From a virus: a stretch of DNA of 64,000 nucleotides. Below the pieces are notes generated by a model. The model searched no databases. It was not told the origin of the DNA and saw only the letters and a list, made by a program, of their open reading frames with translations. A program made the translations under genes and the position numbers. The stretch covers positions 53,230 through 117,229 of IMG/VR virus record IMGVR_UViG_3300012147_000007; one strand, given 5' to 3'. This document shows, one piece after another, positions 59,736 through 64,000 of this stretch (the first letter of the stretch is position 1; every line of letters begins with the position of its first letter).

Positions 59736-59744
59736 TAATAAATA
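59736..59744 (-). promoter_or_regulatory. TATTTATTA element before terminase gene
   Basis: Variant with TT for TA at the end, 14 nt before the ATG at 59721. Confidence 0.5.
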
Positions 59745-59769
59745 GGGGTAAAAAATGAGTTCGAGATAA

Positions 59770-60078
59770 TTAAATACCTATGTATATGTTTGTGCTAACT
59801 TCTTCATCAAGCTTGACAGATACGTTATTTGCTACAAAAACTACTGATGTAATGTTGTTTTTTGCGTACAATTGATAGTCTCCAATTGTACTTGCTGACC
59901 AAGATGCTGTAAACACACCTCTCGCTGCATCAGATAACGCAACGTTTATGGTAGCTCCAGTGTACGCAACCCCGTCTCTATACATTGTTGTATCAAATGT
60001 TGCGCCAGCGACAGGATTGTTATCTAAGTCGAGAGACACTATTTGTTCATACACGGTTTGCCCTGTTCCAATTATCAT
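59770..60078 (-). CDS. small beta-sandwich virion-type protein
   Basis: 102 residues, rich in Val, Thr, Ala; alternating strands (DLDNNPVAGATFDTTMYRD; GVFTASWSASTIGDYQLYA) suggest an Ig- or carbohydrate-binding-like fold as in decoration or fibre-attachment proteins. TATTTATA lies 13 nt before the ATG, fitting late expression. Not identified further. Confidence 0.65.
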   Translation of the reverse strand: MIIGTGQTVYEQIVSLDLDNNPVAGATFDTTMYRDGVAYTGATINVALSDAARGVFTASWSASTIGDYQLYAKNNITSVVFVANNVSVKLDEEVSTNIYIGI

Positions 60079-60091
60079 ACTAAGTCTTTTA

Positions 60092-60099
60092 TATAAATA
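60092..60099 (-). promoter_or_regulatory. TATTTATA element before beta-sandwich gene
   Basis: Exact 8-mer, 13 nt before the ATG at 60078. Confidence 0.6.
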
Positions 60100-60111
60100 G
60101 AACTAAAAAGA

Positions 60112-61050
60112 TTATTCTTCCACCTCTTTGAATACATTCGACCTGGTAATCTTATATTTTTTAACATTTCCAGATTTTGCATTAATATAACCTTCTTTCC
60201 ACCACTTAAGCATTTGCTCTTTATCAAATATCAAAGAATTCTCTGTCAATCCATATGGTGTGTAATAAATATTTATTGAGATTTCTCTCCCATGTGACTC
60301 AAGCTTATTAAGGTCAATATTATCCTTAGCTATCTTTCTCATCAAAATCTCTATCAGCCTAACAAAGTATTGAAATAAATTATTAATCATAGCTCTCTTA
60401 ACAACACCAAAGCCTTCTGGGCTTAACACAATTACATCAATTTCAGTTGCCCCATTCTCAATAGCTACTTGAATTGGTATATGTTGATGAATTGCTCCAT
60501 CAGCATATTGGTTCCCGTCTTTTTCTAAAATAGATGTGTATATTGGAGCATTACAAGATGCCCAGAGCCAATCAACGAAATCCTCATACGAATTATCGTT
60601 TGAAGATTTGAACTCAGCCCTTTTGTCTGTAAGGTTTGAAACCACTGCGATAACTTCTTTATCGGATTTATAAAGTCTTTCAAAATGTTTTTCAGTAAAA
60701 TGTTTCTTTATTAAATTCCTTAAGTTATCAGTTTCTCCAATAGTTTTTTTGGATGTAATTAACCTTTTGATTGCATTCCACCTTCTAACACTGCCATCTT
60801 CGTTAAAGGGGTTTATTGAGAATATATCTTCAGTTGTAATGCTTGTATATCCCTCTTTTAGTATGCTTAATTCTCGTATAGATGACAATGGAGCAAGAAG
60901 ACTTCCTGTTGATGTTCCCACGTAAAGGTCATAATCTTTGTCTTGGTCTTCGAGAAGATGTTGTATTACTCCACCAGCCCAAGCGCCTTTTGCCCCTCCA
61001 CCAGAAATACACAAAGCTCGTTTTCTTTTTTTTACCCCTTTACTTCCCAT
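60112..61050 (-). CDS. patatin-like phospholipase 1
   Basis: 312 residues. Oxyanion loop CISGGGAKGAWAGG, nucleophile elbow GTSTG, catalytic Asp in YADGAIHQHIP: a complete patatin Ser-Asp dyad. The family hydrolyses membrane lipids. The first 17 residues (MGSKGVKKRKRALC) overlap the end of the GIY-YIG gene by 19 nt, and a stub of another start lies upstream of that gene. No signal peptide, so it acts in the cytoplasm or is carried in the virion. Confidence 0.9.
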   Translation of the reverse strand: MGSKGVKKRKRALCISGGGAKGAWAGGVIQHLLEDQDKDYDLYVGTSTGSLLAPLSSIRELSILKEGYTSITTEDIFSINPFNEDGSVRRWNAIKRLITSKKTIGETDNLRNLIKKHFTEKHFERLYKSDKEVIAVVSNLTDKRAEFKSSNDNSYEDFVDWLWASCNAPIYTSILEKDGNQYADGAIHQHIPIQVAIENGATEIDVIVLSPEGFGVVKRAMINNLFQYFVRLIEILMRKIAKDNIDLNKLESHGREISINIYYTPYGLTENSLIFDKEQMLKWWKEGYINAKSGNVKKYKITRSNVFKEVEE

Positions 61051-61658
61051 ATATATCCTTTACACTTAAATGTCCCTCTTCTTATACAATTTTGGATTGC
61101 TGATGTATTAACGCCTATATTTCTTGCAGCCTCTCCATAGCTATTAAATTCTTTTATCAAACTCCCTTCTAAATCGTATTGATTGACTTTTTTAGAATTT
61201 ACTGGTATTTGTCCTTTTTTAAATTCAGTTTTAGGACTTAACCTTTCTCCTTTTTTTATTCTTGTCTCTTTTCCGATTTCATTTCCCTTTTTAAAAGTTG
61301 TTTTGTTTGACTTAATAGAACCAATAACACCTTTATTCCATGGTACATTTCCCTTATCTACGCCATCTCCACCAGAAGTCTCATTGGTCAAATTAAATCC
61401 CCAGCACTTAAACTGTTCAATCCAATAACTCTCCCAAAACCTCCAATCTTCTTCTAAAATCTCGTCAATAACTTCTATAGCTGGTTCTAAATCTCTTTTT
61501 AGAAGACTTTTAATCCAAGCCTTCTTGTGTGATGTAGTTGATTTTTTGCTTTCATTTATATGTCTATTTAATCTTTTTGCAATATTTGTAGTTTTTCCAA
61601 CATACTTAACATCATTTGTTAATGGGTCAATCAACACATATATAATTACAGTCCTCAT
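61032..61658 (-). CDS. GIY-YIG homing endonuclease with NUMOD domains
   Basis: 208 residues. N-terminal GIY-YIG nuclease (VIIYVLIDPLTNDVKYVGKT, then KRLNRHI, and WESYWIEQF). C-terminal NUMOD3-type TTFKKGNEIG / EFKKGQIP repeats and a NUMOD1-like helix-turn-helix (YGEAARNIGVNTSAIQNCIR). Free-standing, inserted within the 5' part of a patatin gene. TATTTATA lies only 3 nt before the ATG. Confidence 0.93.
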   Translation of the reverse strand: MRTVIIYVLIDPLTNDVKYVGKTTNIAKRLNRHINESKKSTTSHKKAWIKSLLKRDLEPAIEVIDEILEEDWRFWESYWIEQFKCWGFNLTNETSGGDGVDKGNVPWNKGVIGSIKSNKTTFKKGNEIGKETRIKKGERLSPKTEFKKGQIPVNSKKVNQYDLEGSLIKEFNSYGEAARNIGVNTSAIQNCIRRGTFKCKGYIWEVKG

Positions 61659-61672
61659 AACTATAAATAGTT
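61659..61672 (-). promoter_or_regulatory. short inverted repeat with TATTTATA before GIY-YIG gene
   Basis: AACTA / TAGTT arms with TATTTATA (61662-61669) at the centre, directly adjoining the ATG at 61658. Confidence 0.4.
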
Positions 61673-61741
61673 AAAATTTTTGCCCCCACCACTAATTACA
61701 AAATTTTTTAAGTTTTCCTGGTATGTTTTTTCTTCTGCCAT
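61661..61741 (-). pseudogene. truncated 5' end of a patatin gene
   Basis: 26-codon ORF starting MAEEKTYQENLKN and reaching FVISGGG, the patatin oxyanion motif, before turning into the promoter of the GIY-YIG gene. Patatin 1 downstream has the same motif in CISGGGAKG. This is what remains of the old gene start after endonuclease insertion. Confidence 0.7.
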
Positions 61742-61774
61742 AAAAAAAGGAGTTATAAAAAATATAACTCCTTT
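61742..61774 (-). terminator. terminator of patatin 2
   Basis: GGAGTTATA / TATAACTCC stem with a 5-nt loop, then seven T on the minus strand. The stub ATG follows directly. Confidence 0.9.
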
Positions 61775-61796
61775 CTATGATAAAATCAATTTTATC

Positions 61797-62837
61797 TTAT
61801 TTCTTTTTATTTGTCTTTCTTGCCTTCATCTTGATGACCTTGCAGCAACCTTCTTTGTGTGCATGATTGTTTTCCATATATTCATAACCCTCTTGCCACC
61901 AATTAGTCATCTGTTCCTTATTAAAGTACATTGCATTATCAGTAAGGTGTCTTGGTGCGTAGTATATTTTTAAAGTAACATCTTTATCTTTGGCCATATT
62001 TTTTGCATTATCAATATCTCTTTCCATTGCCTCACGAAGAGAAATATCAAACATTCTGGCAAGTAATTTAAGAGGGTTTGCTCCAAATTCTGGCTCCATA
62101 TCTCCCATGTACTCTTCCGTGTTTGTAGAAATTGCGTCAATTTCAGTTGCTCCATTAGAAATAGCTTGAGAAATTGGCATATGCTCTTTAAATCCACCGT
62201 CAGCATAATAATCAGAATAAATCGTTGGATGTTCTCCGTTATGAATTATGTTTCCATTTTCATCAACAACCTTTCTTGAAATAGAGGTGAATGGAACTGC
62301 GCATGCAGAAGTCCATGTCCATTCTACAAAATCCTCATATCCTTTTCTGTTTCTACCAAGAGACTTCATGTCAAAATACATCGTCTTATTTTTTGACATG
62401 TTTGTAACAGTTGATGTCATGTTGATTCCGCTGTCATATGCAAGAAGATATTTCTCGTAAGGAAAAAACTTTTTAATTGTTTCTTTAAACTTTTTATTGT
62501 CTCCAAAAGTAGGTTCTTTTCTAAAAAGAATCATTCTCACTACAGACCATAAATTAATATCTGCCTGCCCTGACTTTTTTGGGTCTTTTACTTTTTTGAA
62601 TGGGCTTACGTCATACATACCTTTAATGTCCATGGAAGTGTAACCCTCCTTTAGAGCTGTAAAGTCATTGATTGATGCAAGCATTTGTAGAAGTGTTCCA
62701 GTTGATGTGCTGAGATACATATCATACTCTCTACCTTCTTTGAGTTTCATATGCTCCAGCATCCCTCCTGTGAATGCTCCCTTAGATGCTCCACCACTTA
62801 AGCAAAGAGCTCTTTTTATTTCGCTTTTTACAATCAA
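61797..62837 (-). CDS. patatin-like phospholipase 2
   Basis: 346 residues from a TTG at 62837, chosen because no ATG occurs before the CLSGGASKG oxyanion loop and the upstream stop is 3 nt away. Elbow STSTG (first Gly replaced by Ser) and YADGGFKEHMP retain the Ser and Asp. Same plan as patatin 1 (shared LKEGYTS, YEDFV, NGATEID) but strongly diverged. Ends in a Lys-rich tail. Confidence 0.88.
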   Translation of the reverse strand: MIVKSEIKRALCLSGGASKGAFTGGMLEHMKLKEGREYDMYLSTSTGTLLQMLASINDFTALKEGYTSMDIKGMYDVSPFKKVKDPKKSGQADINLWSVVRMILFRKEPTFGDNKKFKETIKKFFPYEKYLLAYDSGINMTSTVTNMSKNKTMYFDMKSLGRNRKGYEDFVEWTWTSACAVPFTSISRKVVDENGNIIHNGEHPTIYSDYYADGGFKEHMPISQAISNGATEIDAISTNTEEYMGDMEPEFGANPLKLLARMFDISLREAMERDIDNAKNMAKDKDVTLKIYYAPRHLTDNAMYFNKEQMTNWWQEGYEYMENNHAHKEGCCKVIKMKARKTNKKK

Positions 62838-62840
62838 TTT

Positions 62841-63755
62841 CTATATGTTAATTTTTGAAACTATATAGTCTCTTATTGTTACTTTATCATTTGTTTTTGG
62901 CACAAAATTGTCCAACCTTGAATAGGTGGAATTTAATACTTTTTCCACCAACAAAACATTCGATTTTTGAGAATCTTTTTTGTTTCCGTATTCATAGTAA
63001 TCTGAAATTCCGCTTGATATATCTTTCATAAAAGGCATAGCATCAGACTCAGCTTCCAATATGCCACTCAAATCTGCAGAGGTTAAAATAATTAATCCAA
63101 CAGTTTCTATTATCAATTTATTTATTAAATTTCTTCTCCTCCTTTTTCCTTCATCTCTCGCTCGAATACCATCGTAAAATTTTTCTGTTACCTTAGCATT
63201 GTTAGATATGGTGCCATCTTTTAGATACCAACTTCTAGTTACAGTACGTTTTTTAACATGCCCTGTATCATGCAGTTCGTAAACAGCTACATATTTTAAA
63301 ATTTGATTTGAATAATTGAAGACTGTAAAACCATTGTAATCTATACTAACGCTTAAATCTGTATAATAATTACACTCGACTAAAAAACCTAATTCATCAA
63401 ATATATACTCTGGATGTAATTTGGTATTAACATCTTTTTTGTAATCCAAACTATGTGGTGTAATGTATTTATTTCTAACATTTTTTTGAGATATAGTATC
63501 CATAGATAAATAATCATATATTTTGTAATAATTACCATCCCCGATACTATCAAAAAAGTCATCCCCTAAACCATCGTCTAATGATTGCATATAATCCAGA
63601 TAACCCTGTGGTGCTGTTTCATAATAAACCCAGCCATCAACTGGATAACTCCAAGCATCCTTTAGATTTATATCTAATTCATAATTCGGACCAGATATTT
63701 TATTGTTAGCATAATACCATTGTTCATTATTTTCTTTATAAAATCCTCTTTCCAT
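62841..63755 (-). CDS. putative tail fibre or virion-surface protein
   Basis: 304 residues from the ATG at 63755 (MERGFYKENNEQWYY); codons upstream in the same frame overlap the next gene. Very rich in Tyr, Asn and Asp in its first 200 residues (AWSYPVDGWVYYE; VSIDYNGFTVFNY), typical of fibre or adhesin domains. A hydrophobic helix lies near residue 215 (LINKLIIETVGLIILT). Not identified. Confidence 0.55.
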   Translation of the reverse strand: MERGFYKENNEQWYYANNKISGPNYELDINLKDAWSYPVDGWVYYETAPQGYLDYMQSLDDGLGDDFFDSIGDGNYYKIYDYLSMDTISQKNVRNKYITPHSLDYKKDVNTKLHPEYIFDELGFLVECNYYTDLSVSIDYNGFTVFNYSNQILKYVAVYELHDTGHVKKRTVTRSWYLKDGTISNNAKVTEKFYDGIRARDEGKRRRRNLINKLIIETVGLIILTSADLSGILEAESDAMPFMKDISSGISDYYEYGNKKDSQKSNVLLVEKVLNSTYSRLDNFVPKTNDKVTIRDYIVSKINI

Positions 63756-63768
63756 ATTTAATATTTTT

Positions 63769-64000
63769 TTAAGATAACACCGTAAAACCTTTACCAGTTG
63801 CAATTGACGGGGTACAAGTTGCTGCACCAGGGTTATTCCTTACATCAATTGTTTGAGAGCCCGCAGCTGTTCCAAGGCTCGTAAAAAAAGCGTTTATAGC
63901 TGCTTCAGTAAGTAAATTATTTTGAACAGAGACACCTCGTGTCAGTCCTGGCATTATTATTTTTTGAATTGAAAAACAGTCCCTAAACATATCATCAGCG
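63769..64000 (-). CDS. fibre-type protein C-terminus, possibly partial
   Basis: Open to the right edge. An internal ATG at 63954 gives MPGLTRGVSVQNNLL and may be the true start of a 61-residue protein. The segment LTEAAINAFFTSLG ... NNPGAATCTPSIATGKGFTV matches the C-terminal repeat found in many Bacteroidota phage fibres and surface proteins (A-L-N-A-x-F-T-x-L ... N-P-G-A-x-T-C). Confidence 0.7.
   Translation of the reverse strand, partial: ADDMFRDCFSIQKIIMPGLTRGVSVQNNLLTEAAINAFFTSLGTAAGSQTIDVRNNPGAATCTPSIATGKGFTVLS

Noticed and set aside
1-64000. tRNA genes, integrase, prophage ends
   Set aside because: None seen on reading; no search tool was available, so a tRNA could have been missed.

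Overview
The window is an internal 64 kb piece of a large, AT-rich, strictly lytic-looking tailed phage with a contractile (T4-type) tail. T4-like landmarks are a gp20-type portal, a gp17-type large terminase, a gp53-like baseplate wedge protein, two gp26-type baseplate proteins and a long tape measure. No integrase, repressor, rRNA, tRNA or CRISPR array was seen. The likely host is a member of the Bacteroidota: four genes are preceded by the TTTG-N20-22-TAnnTTTG promoter typical of that phylum, the DnaQ-like and NrdB proteins look Bacteroidota-like, and Shine-Dalgarno sites are mostly missing.

Layout. 1-8.7 kb: a Clp/Hsp100 ATPase (cut by the left edge), small unknown genes, a signal-anchored glucosaminidase (probable endolysin), SSB and a sigma-like protein with a possible capsid-targeting N-terminus. 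8.7-26 kb: replication and nucleotide metabolism (UvrD-type helicase, a DnaQ-like protein without its catalytic residues, a sigma-70 factor, NrdA/NrdB, DnaB-type helicase, 5'-nuclease, UvsX/RecA, family-A DNA polymerase). 26-45.7 kb: tail and baseplate (DUF2272 hydrolase, a 1673-residue hub-like protein ending in an M15 peptidase, gp53-like wedge, a 1452-residue protein with about 30 copies of a 22-residue repeat, tape measure, gp26-like pair) mixed with short proteins sharing an N-terminal helix tag. 45.8-46.9 kb: a three-gene plus-strand operon with a lone PAS-domain protein and a tail-anchored coiled coil. 46.9-55.6 kb: RNase H, HNH and LAGLIDADG genes, and a DNA polymerase III alpha gene broken into two ORFs. 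55.6-64 kb: portal, terminase, two patatin-like phospholipases and fibre-like proteins.

Three themes link the genes. (1) About eight homing-endonuclease-type genes from four families. One sits in a fractured dnaE whose halves end and begin with the two parts of a split intein, so the polymerase can be rebuilt by protein trans-splicing. At two to four other sites the endonuclease lies near the 5' end of a gene, leaves a short stub of the old start upstream, and the downstream gene has a new start. (2) Two promoter classes: Bacteroidota sigma-A sites before replication-type genes, and a TATTTATA element (coding strand), usually 13-16 nt before the ATG, before structural, tagged and endonuclease genes. 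(3) A recurring short amphipathic N-terminus, often ending in an (I/L/F)-x-E/A site, that resembles the capsid-targeting peptides of T4 internal head proteins.

Limits: all assignments come from reading motifs by eye. No database search, structure prediction or statistics was run.
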